Positions 1-11,418 of a DNA stretch of 64,000 nucleotides are shown here, in pieces. Position 1 is the first letter of the stretch, and every line of letters starts with the position of its first letter. Under the pieces are notes generated by a model, which saw only the letters and a program-made list of their open reading frames with translations, searched no databases and had not been told where the DNA came from. The position numbers and the translations under genes were made by a program. The DNA comes from Pontederia crassipes (taxonomy: Eukaryota > Streptophyta > Magnoliopsida > Commelinales > Pontederiaceae): NCBI GenBank assembly GCA_030549335.1, contig CM060188.1, forward strand, positions 10,912,001 through 10,976,000. The letters are read 5' to 3'.

Positions 1-638
1 AGGAAGTTCATTAGGTGATTAATCCTTCTGAAGCTTTTTATTTGCCAAAGTTGATAGTAAATGCGGAGGATCACTGTTTGCATATTCCTTTTGATGAACA
101 TGATTATGCTTGTTGACAGAGAAATGTTGTATTTGTATGTATTTTTATCTATCGACTTTCTTGAACAGGTCAAAAGATTTGAAATGTAAAAAATCTGATT
201 GATTTGTGGTTACAGAACAAAAAGCCGTAGTATGTTCTAATTCTTTTCCTTGACAAGCTTGAACAAATTTGGGCTGGCTTTTATACTTTTGCGTTCTAAT
301 GAAAAAAGTATTATTCGACTTCCGGTGCTTTCTTGGTCTAATCTTTGTTTTATTTCGGTCTACTCTGGCTTTCGTTAGAGTTGTGCAGTAATATATTTTG
401 TCAGTGCCTAATTACCTATGTCTACTATATGAAATCCATGCTAGTTGCTTGATAATTTTGATGGTAAGGTGCAGAATTTATAGTGATGGTTATCAAAATT
501 GCTTGCTTGATACGTGCATTGTCTTTCAAAAAAAAAAAAAAGAAAGAACAACCGTCTCAATAGATACTTGTCGTAACTCGAGTGGTCTTTGTTTGGCGAA
601 TGGAAATTGATTAGCATGTCAGGCAATCTTGGTGCACG
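1..638. other. AT-rich flank with no gene
   Basis: I see no coding exon here. The stretch is AT-rich, with a 14-base A run near 530 followed by a short purine-rich segment. It ends at the 5' LTR of the first gypsy element. It could be intron or downstream DNA of a gene outside the window, but nothing decides that. Confidence 0.5.
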
Positions 639-1122
639 TGTCCCGAGGCTTTTTTTCGGAGTCCGAGTTATCTTATCATGTATTTTTTTTTTCAATCATT
701 TTTGTACTTATTTATTTTTTAAGTGTGATGGTGATAGTTTTATAATTGGCACTCCAGAAAAGTGCACCACCGAAGATGGTCTTTCACACCACATGTCGCA
801 AATCTACCACTCGAAACGGTGGTATAGTAGGGGACACCCACTAGTGCTCCCTCGAAGCGTTGTAATTATTCATATTTACTCAACAAAGATTTCAAGCTTC
901 TCTAAATGCGTCTCAAGTGATCGAGCGTTACGTCGAGGTGCCTGTTTGTTCACAAATGTCTCCACCGAAGAAGCATCCGCTCGGAACTGTGCGTCCCAAA
1001 AGTTGTGGCATACAAAAAGTGACATAAGCAAGCTTCCGCAAAGCGTTAAAAAAAGTTTGCCTAGACGTTGGGCACGTCTAGGTGCCGCACGGGTCGGTCG
1101 AGCGAAAAATGACCCTGTGATA
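639..1122 (+). repeat. 5' LTR of gypsy element 1
   Basis: It matches 5757-6287 over its whole length, apart from about 50 bp that only the 3' copy has. The start TGTCCCGAGG is the same type as TGTCCCGGGG in the 3' copy. The inner end GTGATA corresponds to GTGACA. Confidence 0.88.
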
Positions 1123-1124
1123 AG

Positions 1125-1136
1125 TTGGTATCAGAG
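1125..1136 (+). other. Primer-binding site, initiator tRNA-Met type
   Basis: TGGTATCAGAGC lies two bases inside the 5' LTR. This is the usual plant LTR-retrotransposon complement to the 3' end of initiator tRNA-Met. Confidence 0.88.
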
Positions 1137-1266
1137 CAGCGTTTCTGGGACTGCTTAAGTTGGCGTTCGGCGATCAAGGAGAAATGACGTCGAACTCGGA
1201 AATGACGAATGAACCCGTCGCACCGAAAACCTCCAGGATCGAGGGCGCGCCCGCTCGAAGGACGCC

Positions 1267-2330
1267 ATGTCCGCATTCGAGCAACCCTTCGACCAAATCC
1301 AATTGGACGTGGACGAGATGCAAGACCAACTCGCAACGCATGAGCGGGAGTTGGAGAAGACGGTGGATCTCGCAACGGTGCGGAAAGAGATGGCGCCTTT
1401 ATATACGCGGCTCGAGTACATGGAGGCGACAATCATGGACATACGGGAGACCTTGGACAATGGTCTCTCAAACATGCGGTTCGAGATGGAGCAAGAGTTC
1501 CAAACCTTCCGGGAGGAGCTCAAGCGACGTTATGAACATGGGCGGTGTCCCGAGGCGCCCGCCCCGCATGAGGCAAGGATTGATCTGCCAAAGTCGAGGC
1601 CTTACAAATGCGAGCGGTCGGCAAGGAAGATCAACGACTTCCTGTGGAATGTCCGAAGGTACATGGAGGACTTGGACGTGACGTCTGAAGTGAGAATGGT
1701 GAAGATCGCATCCTTTTACTTGCAAGATGCGACGAGTCTATGGTGGCGGTGCCATTGCGACGACGTGGGGCGTGGCATTGTGGATCCCATTCAGAGGTGG
1801 GACGACTTCAAGAGGCAGCTTATCAACTACTTCTGCCCTGCCAAGTCAGGATTGGAGGCCAAGATTGCGTTGTTCAACATTTGCCAGAAGGGCACGTTGA
1901 AGGAGTACGCGAAAGAGTTCACCGAGCTCCGTCTACAGAATTTCTAAGTGGACGAAGACACATTGCTGGCGGTCTTCGTGAAGGGTTTGAAGCCATGGGC
2001 TAGGACGGAGTTGGAGCGACGAGATTGCCCCAACCTCCGCTCGCTAGTCGCCGCTGCTGAGTCGCTCGTGGAGTATGCCAAAGCGAGAGCTCCACCACCA
2101 AAGCTCTCGGGCAAGGGCAATGGTGGGGGAGAGAAGTCCAAGTCGCAAGGAGGCAAACCACACTATCAAGAGAAAGGCAAGGGACACCAAGACGGGAAGC
2201 CCAACAATGAAAGATTCAAGAGGGATGGAAGCCGCCAAAGCTTTGCTGCATTTGCAAAGGTCCCCATTGGACGAGTGATTGTCCGCAGGAGGCGACAGTC
2301 AACGCAATGTATTGCCCCGATGAGAAGGAG
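1267..2330 (+). pseudogene. gag remnant of gypsy element 1
   Basis: The reading frame from 1267 encodes a coiled N-terminal region followed by the retrotransposon gag core (typical WW and YF-P spacing). It is interrupted by a TAA at 1945-1947. The frame then resumes from 1948 through a basic Gly/Lys-rich tail. A zinc knuckle of the form C-x2-C-x3-H-x4-C is readable at about 2240-2285 only after a frame change. Known role of the family: capsid and nucleocapsid of the virus-like particle. The stop and the shift make this copy non-functional. Confidence 0.85.
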
Positions 2331-4108
2331 AAAGAGAACGAGGATGCGTGTCTCAGTTCGATGCACGTCCTCAGCGCCATCAACGCCTCGAAGGGTCCTT
2401 CATCGGCTGCGCGATTTTATGCGGACATCGAGTTGAACGGGCAAGTCTTCAACGCCCTCATCGACACGGGAGCATCGGAGTTGTTCGTGTCAGAAGTGAC
2501 CGCCAAGAAGCTAAAGCTGCCATTCCAAAAGACTAACGCCACGTTTATGACGGTGAACGCGAAGTCTATCTCGACCATAGGAATTTCTCTCACAGTAAAG
2601 GTTCGCATCGGCGAATGGTCGAAAAGCTTCGACGTGACGATGACACCAGTGGATGTCTACGAAGTGGTGTCGGACATCTCTTTTCTGCGACACATTGCTG
2701 CATGTGTCATCTCGCTCACCAATTCGATGGTCATCTTCGATTTCAAGGGACCCTACAATGTCCCTGTGAGGTCGACCCATGCAATTCGATGGTCAGACGG
2801 AGACCTCAAATAGAAGACCCTCTCCGCCATGCAAGTGGCGAAGGGGTTGCGCAAACAGAAGCACACCTTCCTGACGACCGTCATCTTGGAAGATCCGGGG
2901 CCCTCCACTCCAACACCTTCCAAAGTCCTTGAAACCCTTGAGAATTTTGCGGACGTCATGCCTCCGGAACTCCCAAAGCGGTTGCCTCCGAAGCGTGAAG
3001 TGGACCATGTCATCGACTTGGTCCTAAGATCAAAAGCCCCACATGGAGTCCCCTATCGGCTCGCCCCTTCGGAAATCGCAGAACTCCGTAAGCAACTCAC
3101 CGAACTATTGGATGCATGATATGTTCGGCCTTCAAAGTCTCCATATGGCGCCCCGGTTCTCTTTCAGAAGAAGCATGACGGTTCCCTCCGGATGTGCATC
3201 GACTTCCGGGCGTTCAAAAAGCTTACGGTGAAGAACAAGTACCCCATCTCCTTGATGGCGGACTTGTTCGACCAATTTGGTGGTGCAAAATGGTTTACCA
3301 AGTTGGATCTTCGTTCGGACTATTGACAAGTCCGGATCGCGTAGGATGATGTGCAGAAGACGGCGTGCGTCTCAAGGTACGGCTCCTACGAGTTTCTCGT
3401 GTTGCCGTTCGGCCTCACCAATGCCCGACGACCTTCTGCACTCTCATGAATAAGATATTGCAGCCATTCCTTGACAGGTTCGCGGTTGTGTACCTCGACG
3501 ACATCATGATCTACACCCGCACCTTGGAGGAGCATATCGAGCACATTTGGCAAGTGTTCGAGGTGTTGCGGCAGAACGAGCTCTACGTCAAGCGGGAGAA
3601 GTGTGTCTTCGCTCAACCGGAAGTGCATTTCTTGGGACATGTCGTCGGAAGTGGAAAGCTGAAGATGGATGGGGCGAAGATTCGAACCATCATGGAGTGG
3701 GAGCCGCCCAAGTGGGTTCCCGACATGCGTTCGTTCCTTGGCCTGACGAACTACTATAGGCGGTTCGTCAAGGGGTATTCACATGTGACGACCCCTTTGA
3801 CAAATCTCCTCCGGAAGAATGTGAAATGGGAGTGGACGCCGACATGCCAGGAAGCGTTTGACACCCTCAAGAGGGCCATGACAGAGGAACCGGTGCTCGT
3901 CCTGCCAGACTACACCAAGCTCTACGAGGTACAGACAAATGCTTCTGACTATGCCATTGGAGGAGTTCTTATGCAGGAGGGGCATCCCGTGGCGTTCGAG
4001 AGCCGTAAACTCAACGACACGGAGCGACACTACGCCGTTCAGAAGAAGGAGATGACCGCGGTGATTCATTGCCTTAGAGCATGGCGGCACTACCTTCTCG
4101 AATCGTGA
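2307..4108 (+). pseudogene. Protease-reverse transcriptase-RNase H remnant of gypsy element 1
   Basis: An aspartic protease with the DTG active-site triplet is readable at about 2460-2475, within an open stretch at 2307-2813. Reverse transcriptase follows in pieces: 2829-3119 (ends in a stop), a broken part with stops near 3325-3345, then 3365-4108. The last piece contains the YLDD catalytic motif and the conserved F-L-G-x-T-N-Y-Y-R-R-F segment. RNase H begins near 3920, but its first catalytic Asp position reads Asn, consistent with decay. The frame is lost at about 4105 and continues poorly towards integrase. Confidence 0.88.
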
Positions 4109-4409
4109 TTTCACATCAAGATGGACAATGTCGCGATAAGTTACTTCGAGACATAAAAGAAGCTCTCGCCAAAGTAAGCAAGATGGCAAAATTTTATGAC
4201 GAAATTCGACTATGTCGTGAAGTACAAGCCTGGCAAGACGAATGCATTGCCGACGCCTTCAGCCGACGCGTGGAATTGGCGGCCATAAGCTTCTCTCAGG
4301 CCGATCTCATCGAGAGGATGAGAAGGGATTGTAGTCAGATCCCTCGGCGAAGAACTTGTTCGAGCAAGCGAAGGAGGGTAAGACACACCGCTTTTGGGTG
4401 GAAGATGGG

Positions 4410-5710
4410 CTGATCTTCATCAAGGAACGTCGCATCTACGTTCCACTCTTTGACAATTTGCGGCCCACTATCATGTAAGAGTGTCATGACTCAAAGTGGG
4501 CGGGACATCCGGGCATTCGTCACACTTTGGCACTCATCGAAGATAACTACTTCTGGCCAAGGATGGATGACGACATTGAAGCTTTCGTGAAGACATGCCT
4601 TATTTGCCAGCAAAACAAGAATCTCACTCAGGCGCCCGACGGACTTCTGTAACCTCTGCCTATCCAGAGCGTCCATGGAAAGTTGTCTCCATGGACTTCA
4701 TCACTGGCCTGCCCAAGTCTGAAGGGGTAGGTACCATCATGGTGGTCGTCCTTCGATTCTCCAAGTCTGTCATCTTCGTCGCCGGCTCCGCAAGTTGTCC
4801 TGCTACTGAAGCTGCGGAGTTATTCATGAAGCATGTAGTGAAGTATTGAGGCCTACCACAAAGGATTGTCAGCGATCGGGATGGGCGATTCGTTGGCAAC
4901 TTCTGGAAGGAATTGTTTAAGATGATGGGCTCCAACCTGCATTTCTCGACATCACTTCATTCTCAAACCGACGGCCAAACTGAGAGGATGAATTGTATTC
5001 TAGAAATCTACTTGCGGCACTATGTGAGGGCCAATCAGAAGGACTGAGCTAAGCTACTCGACATCGCGCAATTCTCCTACAACCTGCAACGAAGCGAGTC
5101 AACCAATCGGAGTCCCTTCGAGATAGTGATGGGGTAGCAACCTCTGACGCCCCAGGCCATCGCCACTTATTATGGTGGCAAAGTCCCCGTCGCTCACCGC
5201 ATGGCGAGGGAATGACATGAGCAGAACGACATGACAAGAACATGTTTGCACAAGGTATCGAAGCGCATGAAGAAGTGGGTGGACACCGCCCGACGGGACA
5301 TCAATTTTAAAGTCGGAGACTTGGTCCTGGTGAAGCTGGTCCAGCATCTTCGGCTAAGTGGGAAGAATCTGCACAAGGACCTCGTTAGGCATTACGAGGG
5401 CCCCTTCAAGATCCTGAAAAAGATAGGCAAGATGGCCTATAAATTGGAGCTCCCGTCTCAGATGCAACAACACCCCGTCTTCCATGTCAGCCTTTCGTTG
5501 AGGACCCTGAAGATCTCGGGCATGGAGTTTCAGACCGTGCCCCGTCGACCATCCGTCAGTAGTTTACTGATTAAGTTGAAGAAGTACTCGCCGTCCGCAC
5601 GAAGAATCGGAAGAAGGAGTATCTTGTTTGATGGAACGGAAGACCGAACGCCGACACAAGTTGGGAGACAGCTGAAGACCTGTGGCAGTTCAAGCAGAAG
5701 ATTGAAGAAT
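4410..5710 (+). pseudogene. Integrase and C-terminal remnant of gypsy element 1
   Basis: The HHCC zinc-binding region is readable at about 4485-4620 in broken frame. The DDE core follows: MDF near 4690, SDRDG near 4870, and DGQTERM near 4972. It is cut by stops near 4849 and 5045. The tail (5231-5560) has the G-P-F-K-I and H-P-V-F-H-V-S motifs that close chromovirus-type integrases. Function in the family is insertion of cDNA; this copy cannot encode a complete enzyme. Confidence 0.85.
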
Positions 5711-5745
5711 TCTAAGATACAGCTCCAGGGACGTCGCTGACTTGA

Positions 5746-5756
5746 GTGGGGGAAAA
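5746..5756 (+). other. Polypurine tract of gypsy element 1
   Basis: GTGGGGGAAAA sits directly before the TG of the 3' LTR, the expected place of the plus-strand primer. Confidence 0.8.
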
Positions 5757-6287
5757 TGTCCCGGGGGCTTCTCCCCGGGGCACGTCGAGTTATATTGCCA
5801 TGTATTTTCCTTTTCAATCACTTTTGTACTTAGTTTATTTTTCAAGTATGATGGTGGCAGTTTTGTAATTTGCACTCCAGAAAAATACACCCCTGGATAT
5901 GGTCCTCCACACCACACGTCGCAAACCTACCACCTGAAACGGTGGTATAGTAGAGGAGACACGCTAGTGTTCCCACGAAACATTGTAATCATTCCTATTT
6001 ACTCAACAAATATTTCAAGCTTCCCTAAATCTAGCATCGTGCCTCAAGCGTGGGGTAGCAACCACAAAAGAACGTCCCAAAGTGTCCCAAGCGATCGAGC
6101 GTTACGTCGAGGTGCCCGTTTGTTCACAAACACCTCCACCGAAGAAGTGTCCGCTCGGGACCGTGCGTCCTAAAAGTTGTGGCATACAAAAAGTGACATA
6201 TGCAAGCTTTCGCAAAACGCTCAAAAGAGCTTGCCTATACATTGGGCACGTTTAGACGCAGGTCGAACGAAAAACGACCCCGTGACA
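5757..6287 (+). repeat. 3' LTR of gypsy element 1
   Basis: It starts TGTCCCGGGG and ends GTGACA. It shares the 5' LTR sequence plus an extra block of about 50 bp. Divergence from the 5' copy is visible throughout, so the insertion is old. Confidence 0.88.
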
Positions 6288-6547
6288 CACGTACCCTTCC
6301 TTTTTCTTTTCTTTTATACTTTGTTCACATCACCATGCGTGGATTTTCTTTTGCTGGGCTGCTTGACATGGTTATTAACATCACTACCAGCAAAATTGAC
6401 CGGATGTGTAGACCAAAATCTTTTTGGCTCTTTTTAGTCGATTAATTTTATATATTAGTTTCATGATTCATCAATAGATTGGGTGTCTACTAAGATTTGT
6501 TGTTGCATAGTAAATATTATGACACAAATATTCGTCTATATCAGACC

Positions 6548-8961
6548 TGTAACGCCCGATTCATTTAAAAAAAAAGAGATAAACTTAAATAGAAAAATAA
6601 AAAGAAGAGGATGAAAATGATTAAAACAAATAGGAAGATAAAACCAAATAAAGGAAAAGATAAATAGGAAACAAAATATTAAAATATGAGGGAACTAAAT
6701 CAAATTTTGAAGTCCCAAAAAATTTCAAATTCCTCCATTATAAATAAGAGGCCAAATCAAATAAATCAGTCCCTTTTATTTTTCCTACAAGCCGGCCCTA
6801 ATTTTCTCTCCCTCTCGTGCACCTTTTTCGTTCATTTCTCGTCCCTGATTTGCCGCCGCCAAGAGGGGACTCGCCAGAGGGAGGAGATTCCGTCGAAGCG
6901 TGCTTGAACTGAGGAAGAAGAGGAAGAGGAGGAGAAAGAAGAAGACTGCAGGATTAATTTTTAGACAGAAACTAACAAGGTATGAAATTAGGGTAGATTC
7001 TTCCTAGAATCATGATTTTAGCCTTGAAGCATGTTCTAGTTAATTCCAAGTTATAGTATGATGTCGTATGATGATGTTTGATGCCGGCATCGCTGAAAAA
7101 GATGATCGAAACACGCACTGCGCGTCCGCGTAGATTCTGCGTAAGAAGAACCCGACCTGGATTCACCTAAACCTGACCCGGGCAGGTCCTCTGTCGGACC
7201 GAGTTCGGAGAAACTCGGCCCAGATCCGTCATTGTTGCGCTCTCGGAGCTCTGCAACAGGACGAACCCGGCCCGGGTTGATGATGACCCGGCCCGAGTTC
7301 CACCCACAATGAAGAAGTCGGACGCGATGACTGCCCCGACTTGACGATGACCCGACCAGGCCCGGGTGTGACCCGAGCCCGGCCTGGGTTTAACTCTATT
7401 TTTCCGATAATGATGTCTGATGAACTCGGCCCGCATTCTACCCGACTCGGCCCGAGTTCTGATACCAAATTATGATGATTCTATGATGTTTAGACCCCTG
7501 ATTCATGTGCTTAATCCTGATTTAAGTCATAATGATGATTATATTATTTATGTCTTTACTAACGATGATGTCCAATATGACTCTATGATCTTTTGACTCT
7601 TATTATGATGACTTAAAATTAGATCCAATCATATCAATGATGACATCGACTCGATGACGATCCGACTCGGACCGGGTGTAACCCGAACCCGGCCCGGGTA
7701 CTCTCCTGATTTTTACTGATGATGCATATGTATGAACCCGACCCGAGTTTCTCCCTACTCGGCCCGAGTTCCGAGCAGATTAAGCACATGTTTATGATCA
7801 TTTACTCCATGTCCCACATGATTAATTCTAATCTATGTATAATAATGATGACGTCAATTTTATCCCTGATTTACTCTCCATGATTATGTCATGTATCCTG
7901 ATTTAAAGTTCTTATCAAAATATGATTTCTTTAATTAAAAGATGCAAGATAAAAAACTTAAAACGTTAAATGGAGAGCTCTTTTATGATGGACTGATGAT
8001 GACCAGTTATGGACTGTCCTCGGACAGTTTTGGGCTGACCTCGGTCAGTTATGGACTGGCTCTGCTAATTATGATGATGGACGGGTTGAGGCAGGCCTCC
8101 CCGTGGATTGAAATATACTCCACTATAAGTCAAAGATGAATAATAAGATGATGAAGAAGATGAAACATATTAATAATAAAATTCCTTCATGATGATTAGT
8201 GGCTCTTGCCACACCTTTCCATGATCTCTTGATCTATTATTAATATGAACTAAAGAAGATGATTCACATCATGATTACCTATGCTCATACGATGATTTCT
8301 CCTTATTCTTTATATGATGATGACTTCATAATCATGATAATTGACGCTTGCCACTTAATGATGATTTATTATGATCTATCTCGATCTTTTGATCTTATGA
8401 TCCTAAAAAGATGACATTTTGATCTATTGATTTCTTATGATCTTGGTGATCTTCTATCCACATGACATGTTACAAGAATCCTTTACTTATATCATGCTGA
8501 TGTTTATTTTTCTTCTTTATGATAATGATGATGTCTTTATGATTCTTATTTACTATCATGATCTTATGATTATTTTTATCTTACTTCCATACTGAGTTGT
8601 AAAACTCATAGGGAGGTTTCTCCCCTGCATGTTCTTAAATGCAGGACCAGATCTTAATGATGAAGATGGCCAACGGTGACAGATCGAGCTCGTAGGTGGC
8701 TGCACATGGGTATCTTGAGTCCATTAGTTTGATGTACTAGCTTTCCTTTGGACTCACATGAAGTTCTTTATCAGTCTTCCGCATACTAAGATGTCATACT
8801 TTTTTTGTTATTTAATGATGATTAAGTCTTTCGCTTTTATCGATGTTGAGTTGACCAGTCAAAGTTTTATTTTCGATCAACATGAGTTATACGTAAGGAT
8901 GACCCGTAGCATCTCCGAAACGTATTCTGTCACGTGACGGGGTGCGATTTGGGGCGTTACA
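6548..8961 (+). mobile_element. Solo LTR, 2.4 kb, with perfect target duplication
   Basis: The segment begins TGTAACGCCC and ends GGGCGTTACA, a perfect 10-bp terminal inverted repeat. AGACC flanks it on both sides (6543-6547 and 8962-8966). There is no second LTR, primer site or coding region, so this is a solo LTR left by LTR-LTR recombination. A TATAAATA at 6739-6746 supports plus orientation. The interior is AT-rich with many GATGATG repeats. It also has two blocks (about 7255-7460 and 7665-7765) of repeated GC-rich words built on CCCGGCCCGGG. The long LTR suggests a large gypsy family; the lineage is not determined. The protein-like frames inside are low-complexity. Confidence 0.9.
6739..6746 (+). 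promoter_or_regulatory. TATA box of the solo LTR
   Basis: TATAAATA lies about 190 bases from the LTR start, in the position expected for a retrotransposon promoter. It is followed by a pyrimidine-rich leader. Confidence 0.5.
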
Positions 8962-9016
8962 AGACCACCAAAATTTTTTCTCACGGACGGGTAATTCTAC
9001 ATATATTTAAAATTTA

Positions 9017-10171
9017 GGGAATTTACCTCAGTAAATTACACGATTAGTCTTCCAAGTCGTTTTTAATTGGTCTCCAACTTCAATTTGTAATCTTCCATAT
9101 TTGATTTTCTTGAACGATTAGTCCCCTTGATCGGTGATAGTAGGTTTCTCGGTTGCCTTGCGTACGTGGTTGTAATAAAATATAAAATATAGGCAGTCTC
9201 TTGATTATCTTACTGACATGATGTAATAAAATATAATAAACAAAATTAACTTACTGACATGATGTCGGCCTCGCTTTTCGTCCTCGCGCACAACGAGTAG
9301 CAAAAGGGGGTCGATGCCCCCGTCTACCAACTCGCACGCTGACTAGCTAGAAGAGGGGGGCGTCGGCCCCCCTTTTCATCCTCGCGTGCGGCGAGGAGCA
9401 AAAGGAGAACCGACGACGAGCGAGTTGATAGAGGAGGGCTTGGGCCCCCATTTTTGTCCTCGCACGCGGCGAGGAGCAAAAGGGGGCCGACGCCCTCGTC
9501 TGCCAACTCGCACGCCGGTGAGCTGGTAGAGAGGGGCGCCGACCCCCCCCCCCCCCCCCCCCCCCCTCCCCCCACATTTCTTTCTTGCGTGCGGCGAGGA
9601 GCAAAAAGGAGGTCGACGCCCCCTTTGCTAGCTCGCCGCGGAGGGTGAGCTCGTACAGGGGTGCCGGCCCCCTCGCAGGCTCACCGACGCTCCGTGTCAT
9701 TTTTTTATTAATTTTTATAATATTTTATTATTATATTATTTTTTATTATGTCATGTGAATAAGTTAAATTTTTTTATTATATTTTATTATGCCATGTCAG
9801 CAAGGTAATTGAGAGACTGTCTAACCAATTAAGTAGATGAATCATGCAATAAAATCAAAGTTGAGGGATGTTCTAGTTACAAATTAAAGTTGGGAGATCA
9901 TTTAGAAATCGACACAAGGTTGGAGGACAATCCGTGTAATTTACTCAGTTTAGTGATGTTAAATGACGTGGATGACTTGAATGACGTGAATAAAATAAAA
10001 AGAACTCACGAGGCGACCACATACGTAAGGCAATCGAAAAATCACTATCTTATCAAGTTGATTAATCGTATAAGAAAATCAAAGATGAGAAACGTTCTAA
10101 TTATACATTGAAATTGGGAGATCAATTAGAAAGTGACTCAAATTTAGAAGACTAATCGTGTAATTTATCCC
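9017..10171. mobile_element. Foldback / MULE-like element with long inverted arms
   Basis: The left arm (about 9017-9165) is the reverse complement of the right arm (about 10015-10171), with scattered mismatches over roughly 150 bp. The outermost words are GGGAatttac and taatttaTCCC. A second inner inverted pair is also visible (about 9170-9260 against 9740-9830). A further copy of the outer arm lies at about 9880-9945. No transposase is encoded, so the element is non-autonomous. Long arms of this sort are known in plant Mutator-like elements; the superfamily is an inference, because no clear 9-bp target duplication was found. Confidence 0.72.
9257..9690. repeat. GC-rich minisatellite, about four units of ~110 bp
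   Basis: The unit contains TCCTCGCGTGCGGCGAGGAG, then CAAAAGG, then a GACGCCCCC-type segment and CAACTCGCACGC. Copies start at about 9270, 9380, 9455 and 9585. A run of about two dozen C interrupts the third unit, near 9543-9568. It forms the core between AT-rich inverted arms. The two-strand open frames across it are a consequence of GC bias. Confidence 0.8.
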
Positions 10172-10626
10172 TCCAGGTTGTTGTGACGTTGCACCTTTTT
10201 CATTTTAAGAGATTGTTTGCACTCCCATATGTTTTGACTTTTCAGATCCATTCCTCAACCACATTCATATATTTATTCTCTTTTTTTTTCTTCTGGTTTG
10301 TGATATTACTACCTTATATGGCAGTCACAATACAGTTCTTTACCTTGCTAATGCTATGAAGCAACTTAGGTACCCCAAACTGCAAGCTTAATTCTATATT
10401 CGTGTTGTATTCATTTGGTTATTATATAATATACAAAAAAGTGTACCGCTAGGAACATCAACCAATTTAACCTTCTTCCCAATATCATCTTCACAAAACT
10501 CTACCTTCTTTCAGCCAGAACCTTTTCTTTTTCTTTTTGCCAATGGGAATTAGGCAAGGAATGAGTAATCCGGACTTGGTGCTCTTGGCGTGATTTTAAT
10601 AAAGCAATTTCTGTAATTGGTGTCAA

Positions 10627-10672
10627 AGAGGAGCCCTAGCATCACCGATAAAAAAAAGAGGAGCCCTAGCAT
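10627..10672 (+). repeat. Micro-insertion with 16-bp flanking duplication
   Basis: agaggagccctagcat occurs twice, at 10627-10642 and 10657-10672, separated by a 14-base insert that ends in an A run (CACCGATAAAAAAA). Confidence 0.7.
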
Positions 10673-11337
10673 TACTATTTCGTCTAAAACTATGCCCATG
10701 ATGGAAGTTCCAACTTGTTCCATATCTGTTGTTAGTTCGTGTTTTTGTTTCCTTCTGTTTATTCTGAACGTAAATGCAGGAGAAACGTGTTAGTGGTTCC
10801 ACGCGATGCCTCATGCAAAAGAATGGATTGATACTTGATATAGTGCATTATGAAGTGCTGGTTTGCATGCAAGGACGGTTAATGGTTTAAGGAACACGAG
10901 CACTTTAATATATTTCGTCGAGGAAAGAGCATCTGGTCAATCCCTGCAAGATATATATACCATTTTATGCACTTAATTGGATTTGTTGTTTGCAGGATAA
11001 TACTCATAATCTAAAGAAACTTTGGTTAAGACAATCACTCTTAACTAAAGCAAAAAGTAGGTGTTTCTTAATATATATTTTTTTCTCAACCTCCATGTTG
11101 AAGAATTATTGTGTCCCGAAACATGAACACTTGTTCTTTAAAGACTCTTAACTAAAGCAAATTTGTTCTTTCCTGCTTTGTCACGGTCAGATATTTGTGA
11201 CGTCCGCCGTGTGCTAACTAACTAAACCAACGTAGCGTTGAGTTGAGGAGTCGCTGAATCGTCGTCGTCCTCCGCATTGACCATCTTATAATATTTATTT
11301 GTCGTAAAAAATTAGTTGAAGCTGCTGCTGCCGCCTG

Positions 11338-11347
11338 CTATATTTAT
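11338..11347 (+). promoter_or_regulatory. Probable TATA box for the small membrane-protein gene
   Basis: tatatttata lies about 75 bases upstream of the ATG at 11419, followed by a GC-richer leader. Confidence 0.45.
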
Positions 11348-11418
11348 ACTATCTGTTTCAAACATGCGATCTGCACCTCGCAGGCGTCCTCGATCGATCG
11401 CGTGAAGAAGCAGCAGCG

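Larger units (their letters stand above)
639..6287 (+). mobile_element. Decayed Ty3/gypsy LTR retrotransposon (element 1)
   Basis: This is a full-length but inactive element of about 5.6 kb. It has two related LTRs (639-1122 and 5757-6287), an initiator-Met-type primer-binding site just inside the 5' LTR and a purine tract just before the 3' LTR. Remnants of gag, protease, reverse transcriptase, RNase H and integrase follow in that order, which is the Ty3/gypsy order. The LTRs begin TGTCCC. The 3' copy ends CA; the 5' copy has TA at the same place. CACG flanks both ends (635-638 and 6288-6291), a probable 4-5 bp target duplication. The 3' LTR carries about 50 bp that the 5' LTR lacks, around 6030-6090. 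Several in-frame stops and frameshifts show it is old. The gag and integrase types suggest a chromovirus lineage, without certainty. Confidence 0.93.
10172..11418. other. Intergenic DNA and likely promoter of the small membrane-protein gene
   Basis: No exon is seen. A 16-bp direct duplication (micro-insertion) lies at 10627-10672. A TATA-like tatatttata lies at 11338-11347, about 75 bases before the start codon of the next gene, and is the best promoter candidate. Confidence 0.5.

Noticed and set aside
7167..7468. Overlapping minus-strand frames rich in Gly, Arg and Pro
   Set aside because: They arise from the CCCGGCCCGGG words in the solo LTR.
9324..9700. Open frames on both strands encoding Pro/Ala/Ser/Gly-rich peptides
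   Set aside because: They are a by-product of the GC-rich minisatellite and C run; no domain, no start context, both strands open.
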